The notes below the pieces were generated by a model that searched no databases, was not told the DNA's origin, and worked only from the letters and a program-made list of their open reading frames with translations. A stretch of 64,000 nucleotides of DNA. It comes from Castellaniella sp034674885 (GTDB lineage: Bacteria; Pseudomonadota; Gammaproteobacteria; Burkholderiales; Burkholderiaceae_B). Both the position numbers and the translations under genes were made by a program. The stretch is from assembly GCF_034674885.1 (NCBI RefSeq), contig NZ_JAUCDS010000002.1, positions 230,430 to 294,429 of the forward strand, in the 5' to 3' direction. This document shows positions 51,491-60,086 of the stretch, piece after piece; the first letter of the stretch is position 1, and each line of letters begins with the position of its first letter.

Positions 51491-51958
51491 TCAGTGGAAT
51501 TCGATTTCCCCGTTGGGCAGCAGATAGAGCACATAGGATTCGCCCGACGACACCGTGGGCCGGTGCGTGGTCTGTGGGCCGTATACCAGCCAGCCGGCCG
51601 GGTGGCTGTCAAACCGGGCATCGCCATCGATCGGCAGGTTGAGATCGATCTCGCCGGCCGGGTGTGTGTGACGTGGGCCGACCACGTCTTTCATCAGCAC
51701 GATGTCGCACGAGAACCCGCCCAGCGCGTCCTGGGGCGGGAGTACGCGCCCGTAGCGGATGCCGCCATGTTCGCGGGCGCAGATCCAGCCGTCCCGGGTG
51801 CCGTCGCGACACAGGGCGAGCAGCTCGGTGTACAGCGGTCCCCCGGGGGGGAATTCACGGTTGAGCGCATCGCCCAGCGCGGCGTCCAGCGGTTTGCCGC
51901 CGATGAAGTCGGTGACGGGACGCAGCAACTGGAGAAGGGTGTCGGTGTTCGGGGTCAT
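51491..51958 (-). CDS. DUF4863 family protein, first gene of the box minus operon
   Basis: 155 residues from ATG 51958 (MTPNTDTLLQLL); cupin-like with RHTHPAGEIDLNLPI and SGESYVLYLLPNGEIEFH. The family occurs in aerobic benzoyl-CoA clusters and contains PnbB, a 4-hydroxylaminobenzoate lyase; activity here is not known. The open frame extends to 52063 but the extra part lacks family sequence. Confidence 0.75.
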   Translation of the reverse strand: MTPNTDTLLQLLRPVTDFIGGKPLDAALGDALNREFPPGGPLYTELLALCRDGTRDGWICAREHGGIRYGRVLPPQDALGGFSCDIVLMKDVVGPRHTHPAGEIDLNLPIDGDARFDSHPAGWLVYGPQTTHRPTVSSGESYVLYLLPNGEIEFH

Positions 51959-52034
51959 GAGGGTCTGGGGCGTGTCTGTAGCTGTCCTGGGTGGGCTGCA
52001 CGAAATTGCCACGCAAGTGTTGCAAGAGGCTTTC

Positions 52035-52063
52035 ACATTAAGTGTCGGGTTGATGTATGTCAA
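52035..52063 (-). promoter_or_regulatory. promoter of the DUF4863-boxD-bclA-transporter operon
   Basis: Minus-strand TTGACA (52058-52063) and TAATGT (52035-52040) with a 17-bp spacer. A TGCA lies near the predicted start (52021) and another 10 bp upstream of the -35 (52073). Confidence 0.5.
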
Positions 52064-52189
52064 GCAATATAGTGCATATCTTGGCTGATTCTAGGGTTTA
52101 CGATAGGCGCCATCATGCACTGCAAGAAGGATTTTTGCGCTCCATTCCTTCGGGAAATGAACTACATTGCATAAATCGCCTTGAAAAAT

Positions 52190-52218
52190 TTGACTCGGAT
52201 TAAATGCTGCATTATCAT
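52190..52218 (+). promoter_or_regulatory. promoter of boxCBA
   Basis: TTGACT (52190-52195) and TATCAT (52213-52218) with a 17-bp spacer. TGCA boxes at 52208 and 52218 bracket the -10 element, and two more lie in the leader, as expected for repression by BoxR. Confidence 0.6.
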
Positions 52219-52279
52219 GCATGAAAATCCCGTGCAGCTTTGTGGTATGCACAATAATTCATGTTTGTGGAGATTTGAT

Positions 52280-53941
52280 ATGGCCCAAGATGCACCCCGG
52301 ATCGATTACCGGACCGAACCCGCTCAATACCGGCATTGGTCGCTGTCCTTCGATGGCGCTGTGGCGACTCTGGCCATGGATGTGGCCGAGGACGGCGGAC
52401 TCAAGCCCGGCTACCGGCTCAAGCTGAATTCATATGATCTGGGGGTGGACATCGAACTGCACGACGCCTTGCAGCGGATCCGCTTTGAACACCCTGAAGT
52501 CCGGACGGTCGTGGTGACCAGCCTGAAGGACCGCATCTTCTGTTCGGGCGCGAATATTTTCATGCTGGGCCTGTCGACGCACGCCTGGAAGGTGAACTTC
52601 TGCAAATTCACGAACGAGACGCGCAACGGCATCGAGGATTCCAGCCGTCATAGCGGTCTGAAGTTCATTGCCGCCGTCAACGGCGCCTGCGCAGGCGGGG
52701 GCTATGAACTGGCGCTGGCCTGCGACGAGATCCTGCTGATCGACGACAATTCCTCGGCGGTGTCCTTGCCGGAAGTGCCCTTGCTGGGCGTGCTGCCGGG
52801 CACCGGCGGCCTGACGCGCGTCACCGACAAACGCAAGGTGCGCCATGACCATGCCGATATTTTCTGCACCCTGACCGAAGGTGTGCGCGGCCAGCGTGCC
52901 AAGAGCTGGCGCCTGGTGGATGACCTGGTCAAGCCGGCCAGCTTCCAGGAAGACGTGCAGGCGCGCGCCCGGACGCTAGCAGCCGGCAGTGATCGCCCGG
53001 CCGATGCCCAGGGCGTCGCGCTGACGCGGATCGAGCGTGAGGACGGGCCCGACGGCCTGGTCTATCGCCACGTCGAGGTGCAGATCGACCGCCAGAATCG
53101 GGTGGCCACCTGGGTCCTGCGCGGGCCGGGGGCCGACGTGGCCGCAGACCCGGCGGCAATCCTGTCCCAGGGCGCCGATTGGTGGCCGCTGCGATTCGCC
53201 CGTGAATTCGACGACGCCATCCTGCAGATGCGCACCAATGAACCCGAGATCGGGACCTGGGTGATGCGCAGCGAGGGAGACCCGCAGCGCATGCTGGAGG
53301 TCGACGGCGTGCTGGAACGCCTGGGCGCGGAACACTGGTTCGTGCGTGAGACCGTGGGCATGCTGCGCCGCACGCTGGCGCGCCTGGAGGTCACGTCCCG
53401 GTCGCTGTTCGCGCTGGTCGAGCCCGGTTCCTGCTTTGTCGGGACGTTTCTGGAAGTCGCGCTGGCCTGCGATCGCAGCTACATGCTGGATGACTCCTCG
53501 GTCGAGCGGCCTGCCGTGGTTGGCATGAGCGCCCTGAATTTCGGCACCTATCCCATGGTCAATGGCCAGTCGCGCCTGCAGACGCGGTTCTACGGCGAGC
53601 AGTCGGCCATCGAGCCCTTGCGCGCTCGGGCCGAAACGCTGCTGCCGCCCGGCGAGGCCGAGGATCTCGGCCTGGTGACTTTTGCGCTTGACGAACTGGA
53701 CTGGAGCGATGAGATCCGCCTGTTGCTCGAAGAGCGTTGCGCGCTGTCGCCCGATGCCCTGACCGGGCTCGAGGCCAACCTGCGCTTCGGCGATCAGGAA
53801 ACCATGGAGACCCGCGTGTTCGGCCGGCTCACCGCCTGGCAGAACTGGATTTTCTATCGCCCCAATGCAGCGGGGGAAAAGGGCGCGCTGAAGGTGTACG
53901 GCAAGGGCGAGAAGGCCAACTTTGACTGGGTTCGTGTCTGA
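52280..53941 (+). CDS. boxC: benzoyl-CoA-2,3-epoxide dihydrolase (ring-opening lyase) BoxC
   Basis: 553 residues from ATG 52280 (MAQDAPRIDYRTEP) with GGAG about ten bases before. Two crotonase-like halves: FCSGANIFMLG with NGACAGGGYELALACDEI in the first, and VEPGSCFVGTFLEVALACDRSYML in the second. It opens the epoxidised ring, releasing formate. First gene of the plus-strand box operon. Confidence 0.93.
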   Translation: MAQDAPRIDYRTEPAQYRHWSLSFDGAVATLAMDVAEDGGLKPGYRLKLNSYDLGVDIELHDALQRIRFEHPEVRTVVVTSLKDRIFCSGANIFMLGLSTHAWKVNFCKFTNETRNGIEDSSRHSGLKFIAAVNGACAGGGYELALACDEILLIDDNSSAVSLPEVPLLGVLPGTGGLTRVTDKRKVRHDHADIFCTLTEGVRGQRAKSWRLVDDLVKPASFQEDVQARARTLAAGSDRPADAQGVALTRIEREDGPDGLVYRHVEVQIDRQNRVATWVLRGPGADVAADPAAILSQGADWWPLRFAREFDDAILQMRTNEPEIGTWVMRSEGDPQRMLEVDGVLERLGAEHWFVRETVGMLRRTLARLEVTSRSLFALVEPGSCFVGTFLEVALACDRSYMLDDSSVERPAVVGMSALNFGTYPMVNGQSRLQTRFYGEQSAIEPLRARAETLLPPGEAEDLGLVTFALDELDWSDEIRLLLEERCALSPDALTGLEANLRFGDQETMETRVFGRLTAWQNWIFYRPNAAGEKGALKVYGKGEKANFDWVRV

Positions 53942-53986
53942 TCCGGCGCGACCGGTCCGCAATTCGACCATCTAGGAGACAACATC

Positions 53987-55414
53987 ATGTCTGGTATCGA
54001 TTATTCTCAGAAAATCCCCAATAACGTGAATCTTTCCGAGGACCGCGCCCTGCAGCGCGCCCTGGAACACTGGCAGCCCAATTACCTGAACTGGTGGCAG
54101 AGCATGGGGCCGGACGGCTCGCAGGATTTCGATGTCTACCTGCGCACGGCCACCAGCGTGAACCCCGACGGCTGGGCCCACTTCGACTACGTGAAGATGC
54201 CCGACTATCGCTGGGGCATCTTCCTGACGCCGCAGGACGGCCAGCGCAAGATGCATTTTGGCGAGAACATGGGCAAGGACGTCTGGCAGGAGGCGCCCGG
54301 CGAATATCGTTCGAACCTGCGGCGGATCATCGTGACCCAGGGCGACACGGAACCGGCCTCGGTGGAACAGCAGCGCCATCTGGGGCTGACGGCGCCGTCG
54401 CTGTACGATCTGCGCAACCTGTTCCAGGTCAATGTCGAAGAGGGACGCCACCTCTGGGCCATGGCCTATCTGCTGCACCGCTACTTCGGCCGCGACGGCC
54501 GCGAGGAAGCGGATGCGCTGCTGCAGCGCAATTCCGGCAGCGAGGACAGCCCGCGCATCCTGGGCGCCTTCAATGAAAGGACGCCCGACTGGCTGGCCTT
54601 CTACATGTTCACGTATTTCACCGACCGCGATGGCAAGTTCCAGCTCAGCGCCCTGACCGAATCGTGCTTCGATCCCCTGGCCCGCACCACCCGGTTCATG
54701 CTGACCGAGGAAGCGCACCACATGTTCGTCGGCGAATCGGGGGTGTCCCGCATCGTGCAGCGCACGGCTGAAGTCATGAACGAACTGAAGACGGACGATC
54801 CCGAAGCCCTGCGCAAGGCCGGCGTCATCGACCTGCCCACCATCCAGCGCTATCTGAACTTCCACTTCAGCGTCACGATCGACCTGTTCGGCGCGGATGA
54901 GTCCTCGAACGCGGCCATGTACTACAGCGCGGGTCTCAAGGGCCGCTACGAAGAAAGCAAGCGCACGGACGACCACCAGCTGAAGAACGACACGTACAAG
55001 GTGCTCAAGGTCATCGACGGCCAGTTGCGCGAGGTCGAGGTGCCGATGCTCAACGCCCTGAACGAAGTCCTGCGCGACGACTTCATCAAGGACTCGGTGG
55101 GAGGGGTGGGCCGCTGGAACCGCGTGCTCGAAAAGCACGGCATCGAGGCGCGCCTGATCACGCCGCACAAGGCGTTCAATCGCCGCATCGGTTCGCTGTC
55201 CGAGGTCAAGGTCTCGCCCGACGGCCATCTGCTGACCGAGGAACAGTGGCGCAATCACGAGAACGATTGGCTGCCCACGGCGGAAGACCGGGCCTTCGTG
55301 GCCTCGCTGATGGGGCGTGTGGCTGAACCGGGCAAGTTCGCCAACTGGATTGCGCCGCCGGTCATCGGCATCAACCGCCAGCCGGTGGATTTCGAGTACG
55401 TTCGTTTCAATTGA
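53987..55414 (+). CDS. boxB: benzoyl-CoA 2,3-epoxidase oxygenase component BoxB
   Basis: 475 residues, class I diiron protein. Diiron ligands lie in the helices containing NVEEGRHLWAMAY and TEEAHHMFVGESG. AGGAG precedes ATG 53987. It epoxidises benzoyl-CoA using electrons from BoxA. Confidence 0.94.
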   Translation: MSGIDYSQKIPNNVNLSEDRALQRALEHWQPNYLNWWQSMGPDGSQDFDVYLRTATSVNPDGWAHFDYVKMPDYRWGIFLTPQDGQRKMHFGENMGKDVWQEAPGEYRSNLRRIIVTQGDTEPASVEQQRHLGLTAPSLYDLRNLFQVNVEEGRHLWAMAYLLHRYFGRDGREEADALLQRNSGSEDSPRILGAFNERTPDWLAFYMFTYFTDRDGKFQLSALTESCFDPLARTTRFMLTEEAHHMFVGESGVSRIVQRTAEVMNELKTDDPEALRKAGVIDLPTIQRYLNFHFSVTIDLFGADESSNAAMYYSAGLKGRYEESKRTDDHQLKNDTYKVLKVIDGQLREVEVPMLNALNEVLRDDFIKDSVGGVGRWNRVLEKHGIEARLITPHKAFNRRIGSLSEVKVSPDGHLLTEEQWRNHENDWLPTAEDRAFVASLMGRVAEPGKFANWIAPPVIGINRQPVDFEYVRFN

Positions 55415-55420
55415 GCGCCC

Positions 55421-55447
55421 AGCCGCGCGCCGGAGCGGCGCGCGGCT
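55421..55447 (+). other. perfect GC-rich hairpin between boxB and boxA
   Basis: AGCCGCGCGCC (55421-55431) pairs perfectly with GGCGCGCGGCT (55437-55447) around a 5-nt loop, within the 55-base spacer. There is no T-run, so it is more likely an mRNA processing or stability element than a terminator. Confidence 0.6.
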
Positions 55448-55469
55448 GTGGCCAGCATGGAGACCCGCA

Positions 55470-56777
55470 ATGTCGGAAAGCACTCAAGTCGAGGTCATGA
55501 AGCAGCACCTCATCGATCCAGAGATTTGCATCCGGTGCAATTCCTGCGAGGAAGCCTGTCCCATTGACGCCATCACGCATGACGCCAACAACTATGTCGT
55601 CAAGCCCGATGTCTGCATGGCTTGCCAGGCCTGTCTCCCGGTCTGTCCGACCGGCGCGATCGACAATTGGATTCGCGTGCTGGCCAAGGAAACCTATCCA
55701 ATCGAGGAACAGTTCGAATGGATGTCCCTGCCGGCGGAACAGGCCTTGCCCGACGATGCCGTGGAAATTCCGACCGGCGGGCGCCGCGAGGGTGCGCAAG
55801 ACGAATCGCCGTCGGCGGACGGCCAGGCCGCGCTCAGCGCCGGCAGCGCGCCCGGGCAGGGCGACGAATTGATCGAGGGCCAGCCGGCGACCACGGCGGG
55901 TTCCAGCGTTCCTCCCTGGAGCGCCGCCCATCCCTACGTCAATCTCTATACACATAAGCACGTCGCCGAGGCGACCGTGGCGGGCAACTATCGCATCAGC
56001 GCCGAGGATGCGGAAAGCGACATCCACCACATTGTCCTCGACTTCGAGTCGTTGCCGTTTCCCGTGCTGGAAGGGCAGTCCATCGCCGTCTTTCCCCCGG
56101 GGCAGGACGCCAACGGCCGCCCCTATTACGCGCGCCAGTATTCGATCGCCAGCCCCAGGGATGGAGAGCGGCCCGGCTACAACAACCTCTCGCTCACGGT
56201 CAAACGCGTGACCGCCGACTACGATGGCAATCCGGCCACCGGGGTGTGTTCCAATTACCTGTGCGATCTGCGCCGAGGCGACAAGGTCCGGGTCATCGGT
56301 CCCCTGGGCGATACGTTCCTGATGCCCAATCTGGATCGGGCCAACCTGCTGATGATCTGCACCGGGACGGGGGCGGCGCCCATGCGCGCCATGACCGAAC
56401 GGTGCCGCCGCCTGACCAGGCGTGGCGAATTCCACGGCCGGCTGATGCTGTTCTTCGGTGCGCGCACTCAGCGCGAGCTGCCGTATTTCGGGCCGCTCAT
56501 GGGTTTGCCCAAAGGCTTCATCGACATCAATCTGGCCCTGTCGCGCGAGCCGGGTCAGCCCAAGCGCCATGTCCAGGACCTGATCGTCGAGCGCTCATCC
56601 GACGTGCTGACCCTGCTGCAGGATCCGAACACCCACATCTACGTCTGCGGCCTCAAGGGCATGGAACACGGCACTCTGGCTGCGATGAAGGACATCGTCG
56701 AGGTCGGCGGCCAGAGCTGGCAGGACCTCAGCGCCGGTCTGCGCGAGCAGGGGCGCATGCACTTCGAGACCTACTGA
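55470..56777 (+). CDS. boxA: benzoyl-CoA 2,3-epoxidase reductase component BoxA
   Basis: 435 residues from ATG 55470 (MSESTQVEVM). Two 4Fe-4S ferredoxin motifs near the N terminus (CIRCNSCEEACP, CMACQACLPVCP), an acidic/Gly-rich linker of about 60 residues, then a ferredoxin-NADP reductase module: YARQYSIASP for FAD, ICTGTGAAPMRAM and VCGLKGMEHG for NADPH. Passes electrons to BoxB. Confidence 0.94.
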   Translation: MSESTQVEVMKQHLIDPEICIRCNSCEEACPIDAITHDANNYVVKPDVCMACQACLPVCPTGAIDNWIRVLAKETYPIEEQFEWMSLPAEQALPDDAVEIPTGGRREGAQDESPSADGQAALSAGSAPGQGDELIEGQPATTAGSSVPPWSAAHPYVNLYTHKHVAEATVAGNYRISAEDAESDIHHIVLDFESLPFPVLEGQSIAVFPPGQDANGRPYYARQYSIASPRDGERPGYNNLSLTVKRVTADYDGNPATGVCSNYLCDLRRGDKVRVIGPLGDTFLMPNLDRANLLMICTGTGAAPMRAMTERCRRLTRRGEFHGRLMLFFGARTQRELPYFGPLMGLPKGFIDINLALSREPGQPKRHVQDLIVERSSDVLTLLQDPNTHIYVCGLKGMEHGTLAAMKDIVEVGGQSWQDLSAGLREQGRMHFETY

Positions 56778-56783
56778 GACAGA

Positions 56784-56805
56784 CCCCGCCGCCCTGGGCG
56801 CGGGG
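56784..56805. terminator. hairpin between convergent boxA and enoyl-CoA hydratase genes
   Basis: CCCCGC (56784-56789) and GCGGGG (56800-56805), continued inward by GCC/GGC past a bulged C. GC-rich and without T-run, but placed between convergent stops. Confidence 0.4.
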
Positions 56806-56823
56806 CCTCTGGGGCCGGTGGCC

Positions 56824-57618
56824 TCAGGACTGCGTCCAGCGGGCGGGGCGTTTTTCCAGGAAGGCCGAGAATCCTTCGCGGGCCTCGGCGGAACTGCGGA
56901 TCCGGCTGTTGGTGACGGCGCTGTATTCCAGCGTCTGCGCATCCACCGGGCCCAGCGGCAGCCGGATCAGATAGTCCTTGATCGCCTGCTGGGCCTGGGG
57001 ACCTGCGCCCAGCAGTTCGAGCACCACGGCCTGGACGGCCTCGTCCAGTTCCTCGGCCGCTACGACGCGGTGAACGAGACCGATCCGCAAGGCCTCGGCG
57101 GCCTTGATTCTTTCTGCGGTCAGGGCCAGGCGGCGTGCCTGGCGATGGCCGACGGCGTTGACCAGGTGAGGGCCGATGATGGCCGGGATCAGGCCGAATC
57201 GGGCTTCGCTGACGGCAAAGTTGGCGCTATCGGCCGCCACCACGATGTCGCAGCAGCAGGTCAGCCCCACGCCGCCGCCCAGCGCGGCGCCTTGCAGGCG
57301 GGCGACGGTCGGCTTGGGGAAGCTGGCGATGCGTTCCAGCATCCGGGCGAAGCGCAGGGCGTCGGCACGGTTGTCTGCTTCGCTGGCCTGGCTTTGGCGC
57401 TGCATCCATTGCAGGTCCGCCCCGGCGCTGAAGTGCTTGCCGGCGCCAGCCAGAATGACGACGCGGACCGCCGGATCGTCGGCGAGCCTGGCAAAGGTCT
57501 GATCGAGTGCTGCGATCATGGTTTCGTCGAAGGCGTTGTAGACCTGGGGGCGGTTCATGCGCACTTCGCAGACGCCGCGAGCCGCGCGGCTCACGGATAC
57601 GGAACCGGAATCCGTCAT
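56824..57618 (-). CDS. enoyl-CoA hydratase/isomerase family protein
   Basis: 264-residue crotonase-fold protein: KHFSAGADLQWM and LQGAALGGGVGLTCCCDIVVAA (oxyanion hole), RFGLIPAIIGPHL. Resembles methylglutaconyl-CoA hydratase/enoyl-CoA hydratases; in this setting it may act on dehydroadipyl-CoA after BoxD. Lies 34 bases downstream of boxR on the same strand, so the two are likely co-transcribed. Confidence 0.85.
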   Translation of the reverse strand: MTDSGSVSVSRAARGVCEVRMNRPQVYNAFDETMIAALDQTFARLADDPAVRVVILAGAGKHFSAGADLQWMQRQSQASEADNRADALRFARMLERIASFPKPTVARLQGAALGGGVGLTCCCDIVVAADSANFAVSEARFGLIPAIIGPHLVNAVGHRQARRLALTAERIKAAEALRIGLVHRVVAAEELDEAVQAVVLELLGAGPQAQQAIKDYLIRLPLGPVDAQTLEYSAVTNSRIRSSAEAREGFSAFLEKRPARWTQS

Positions 57619-57652
57619 GCGGCTGTCTCCGTGGGAGATGTCCGAAGCGGCG

Positions 57653-58591
57653 TCATTGCGCGCTGACCGGAATTCGCGGGTTGATGGCCGCGCGGATGAC
57701 GCGGCGCAGGATCTGGAACGTCTGGTCCAGCGGCTGTTCGCTGGTGTTGATGTGGAATTCCGCCTTGGAATAGAAGGCTTCCCTGCCGGCGAGAATGTCC
57801 TTGAGGTCCTGCATGGCTTCCGGGTTGGCAGACATCGGCCGCAGGTCGCCCTGGGCGATGACCCGCTTCATGTGGTCTTCCGGGCTGGCCTGCAACCAGA
57901 CGGTCGTGCAATAGGACAGCAGCAGATTGAAGGTCGAGGGCTCGGACACCAGCCCGCCTGGCGTGGCGAACACGCCTTCGGAATAGATCTGCACGGTTTC
58001 TTCCAGCGCCCGACGTTCGTAGCGCCGGTAGGCGTTCATGCCGTAGAGGGACTGGATCTCCGCGACCGAGCAGCCGGCGAATTTCTCGATTTCCCGGCTC
58101 AGTTCGACGAACGGGAATCCCAGGTCGTTTGCCAGCAGCCGGCCCAGTGTCGATTTGCCGGCGCCGCGCAGCCCGACCAGGGCGATCCGCGTGCTGCGCT
58201 GCGGGCTTTGGCCGCCTGTGCCCAGCAGCTCGCCGATAGCGAGCCGGACATTGCGCAAGGTGGCCTCGTCCTTGGTTTCCAGCAGTTCACGGATGAGCAG
58301 CCATTCGGGCGAGGACGTGGTGACGTCGCCGATCAGTTCGGCCAGCGTGCATTGCAGCGCCTGGGTGACCTGAAGCAGCACCAGGATGGAGGCATTGCCC
58401 ACGCCGCCTTCGAGGTTGGCCAGATGCCGTTCGGATACGCCCGAGGCCAGCGCCGTGGCCTTGCGGGTCAGGCCGCGTCTCGCGCGCAGGGCGCGAATGT
58501 GCTCGCCCAGGGTGATCAGGAAGGGGTTGCGTCCTGCATCCTGATCCGAGCGATCCCGTACCACCAGTTGTCCAGCGTCGTGATTCATCAT
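57653..58591 (-). CDS. boxR: BoxR, XRE regulator fused to a shikimate-kinase-like domain
   Basis: 312 residues. N-terminal HTH (LGEHIRALRARRGLTRKATALASGVSERHLANLEGG), linker, then a shikimate-kinase-like domain with P-loop LVGLRGAGKSTLGRLLA that senses benzoyl-CoA in the BzdR/BoxR family. Starts at ATG 58591 or 58588. Two TGCA boxes lie just upstream, suggesting autorepression. Expected to hold both box promoters off until benzoyl-CoA forms. Confidence 0.92.
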   Translation of the reverse strand: MMNHDAGQLVVRDRSDQDAGRNPFLITLGEHIRALRARRGLTRKATALASGVSERHLANLEGGVGNASILVLLQVTQALQCTLAELIGDVTTSSPEWLLIRELLETKDEATLRNVRLAIGELLGTGGQSPQRSTRIALVGLRGAGKSTLGRLLANDLGFPFVELSREIEKFAGCSVAEIQSLYGMNAYRRYERRALEETVQIYSEGVFATPGGLVSEPSTFNLLLSYCTTVWLQASPEDHMKRVIAQGDLRPMSANPEAMQDLKDILAGREAFYSKAEFHINTSEQPLDQTFQILRRVIRAAINPRIPVSAQ

Positions 58592-58605
58592 TTAGTCATT
58601 TTAAT

Positions 58606-58628
58606 GCATAATGGGAATTTTAGTGCAT
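58606..58628. promoter_or_regulatory. paired TGCA sites before boxR (candidate autoregulatory operator)
   Basis: TGCA at 58606-58609 and 58625-58628, each preceded by TTA(A/G), 15-40 bases upstream of the boxR start. The flanking TTTAGTGCAT and TTAATGCATAAT resemble sites in the boxC promoter region. Confidence 0.55.
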
Positions 58629-58766
58629 GTTTTGTATCTGAGTCGGGAGGGCGACGCGTACCGGCTATCGCTTGAGCTGGGGTGTGGTCTGATCCTGGTG
58701 CGATCGCGGGAAGCGGTTAAACTGGCCGATTGTCTCTTTTATCCTGGATTGTCCCGGAAAACTGTC

Positions 58767-59213
58767 ATGAAATTCAAGGAATTCGAACCCGGCATGGTGG
58801 TCCGCCATGGGCCGGTGAAGGTCGAAGAGGCGGACATGCTGGCCTTCGCCCGCGCCTATGATCCGCAGTGGTTCCATGTGGATGCCGAGCGCGCCCGTTC
58901 GGGGCGCTGGGGCGGCCTGATCGCCAGCGGCTGGATGACCTGCGGGCTGGCGATGCGCCTGGCGGTCGAGGGCGCCCTGCATGATTCCGAGTCCTTCGGC
59001 TCGCCGGGGCTGGAACGCCTGCGCTGGATCCTGCCGGTGCGCCCGGGCGATCAGCTGCGCCTGGAAGCCACGATTGATTCAAAACGGGTGTCCTCGTCGC
59101 GGGATGATCTGGGTATCATCCGCTGGACCTGGCGTTTGTTCAATCAAAACGACGAGCAGGTCCTGGAAGTCGAGGCCACCAGCCTGTTCGAACTGGAAGT
59201 GCCCGCCGCCTAG
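58767..59213 (+). CDS. MaoC-family (hot-dog) dehydratase
   Basis: 148 residues from ATG 58767 (MKFKEFEPGMVV). MaoC motif around DPQWFHVDAERARSGRWGGLIASGWMT holds the hydratase Asp and His. Acts on an enoyl-CoA, not identified. Divergent from boxR and overlapping the purU end by four bases on the other strand. Confidence 0.85.
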   Translation: MKFKEFEPGMVVRHGPVKVEEADMLAFARAYDPQWFHVDAERARSGRWGGLIASGWMTCGLAMRLAVEGALHDSESFGSPGLERLRWILPVRPGDQLRLEATIDSKRVSSSRDDLGIIRWTWRLFNQNDEQVLEVEATSLFELEVPAA

Positions 59214-60058
59214 CGGAATACCACGGTGCGTTTGCCGTTCAGCAGGATGCGGTGTTCCACGTGCCAGCGCACGGCGCGCGACAGCACCACCGATTCGATG
59301 TCGCTGCCGATGCGCGTCAGGTCCTGCGGGCCCATGGCGTGGTCCACCCGCTCGATGTCCTGTTCGATGATGGGTCCCTCGTCCAGGTCCTGCGTCACGT
59401 AGTGCGCGGTGGCGCCGATGATCTTTACGCCTCGGGCGTGCGCCTGGTAATAAGGGCGCGCGCCCTTGAAGCTGGGCAGGAAGCTGTGGTGGATGTTGAT
59501 CGCGCGGCCTTCCAGGGCGCCGCACAGGTCTTGCGACAGGATCTGCATGTAGCGGGCCAGCACGACCAGGTCCACGCGTTCGCGGTCCACCAGATCCAGG
59601 ATCTGCCGTTCCTGGGCCGCGCGGGTGTCGTTGGACACGGGCAGGTGATGAAAGGGCAGGCCGTGGGCCTGCGCCAGCGGCTGGAAGTCTGGGTGGTTGG
59701 ATACGACCCCGGCGATTTCCGCAGGCATCTGCCCGCTTTGCACGCGAAACAGCAGGTCGTTCAGGCAGTGCCCTTGGCGGCTGACCAGCACCAGCAACCG
59801 CGCCTTGCGGCTGGCGTCGTGGATCTGGAACTGCATGTTGAAGCGCTCGGCCGCCCCCGCGAAGTCTTGCTGCAGGGCATCGATGGACGGATCGGCCGGC
59901 AGGGAAAAATGGACGCGCAGGAAGAACTGCTGGCTGTCGGGGTCGCCGAATTGCTGTGCGTGCACGATGTTGCCGTGCAGCGTCAGCAGCCAGCTGCTGA
60001 CGGTATGGACGATGCCCATGCGGTCGGGGCAGGAAAGCGTCAGGATGTAGTCGTGCAT
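59210..60058 (-). CDS. purU: formyltetrahydrofolate deformylase
   Basis: 282 residues. N-terminal ACT domain (ILTLSCPDRMGIVHTVSSWLL), C-terminal formyltransferase fold with YMQILSQDLCGALEGRAINIHHSFLPSF and the catalytic Asp region TQDLDEGPIIEQD. Releases formate for purine synthesis and balances one-carbon pools; formate is also released by BoxC next door, though no direct link is shown. Confidence 0.93.
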   Translation of the reverse strand: MHDYILTLSCPDRMGIVHTVSSWLLTLHGNIVHAQQFGDPDSQQFFLRVHFSLPADPSIDALQQDFAGAAERFNMQFQIHDASRKARLLVLVSRQGHCLNDLLFRVQSGQMPAEIAGVVSNHPDFQPLAQAHGLPFHHLPVSNDTRAAQERQILDLVDRERVDLVVLARYMQILSQDLCGALEGRAINIHHSFLPSFKGARPYYQAHARGVKIIGATAHYVTQDLDEGPIIEQDIERVDHAMGPQDLTRIGSDIESVVLSRAVRWHVEHRILLNGKRTVVFR

Positions 60059-60086
60059 GAAGGATCGGATCGGGAAGAGGGCGGCG

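Larger units (their letters stand above)
51997..52251. promoter_or_regulatory. TGCA-rich divergent control region of the box operons (candidate BoxR sites)
   Basis: The 321-base gap between the two box operons has no gene. Ten TGCA palindromes fall at 51997, 52021, 52073, 52116, 52121, 52168, 52208, 52218, 52233 and 52248. Chance would give about one in this length. BoxR/BzdR-type regulators are known to bind TGCA-containing sites, and boxR lies 5.4 kb downstream. Several sites overlap the promoters described next. Confidence 0.7.
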
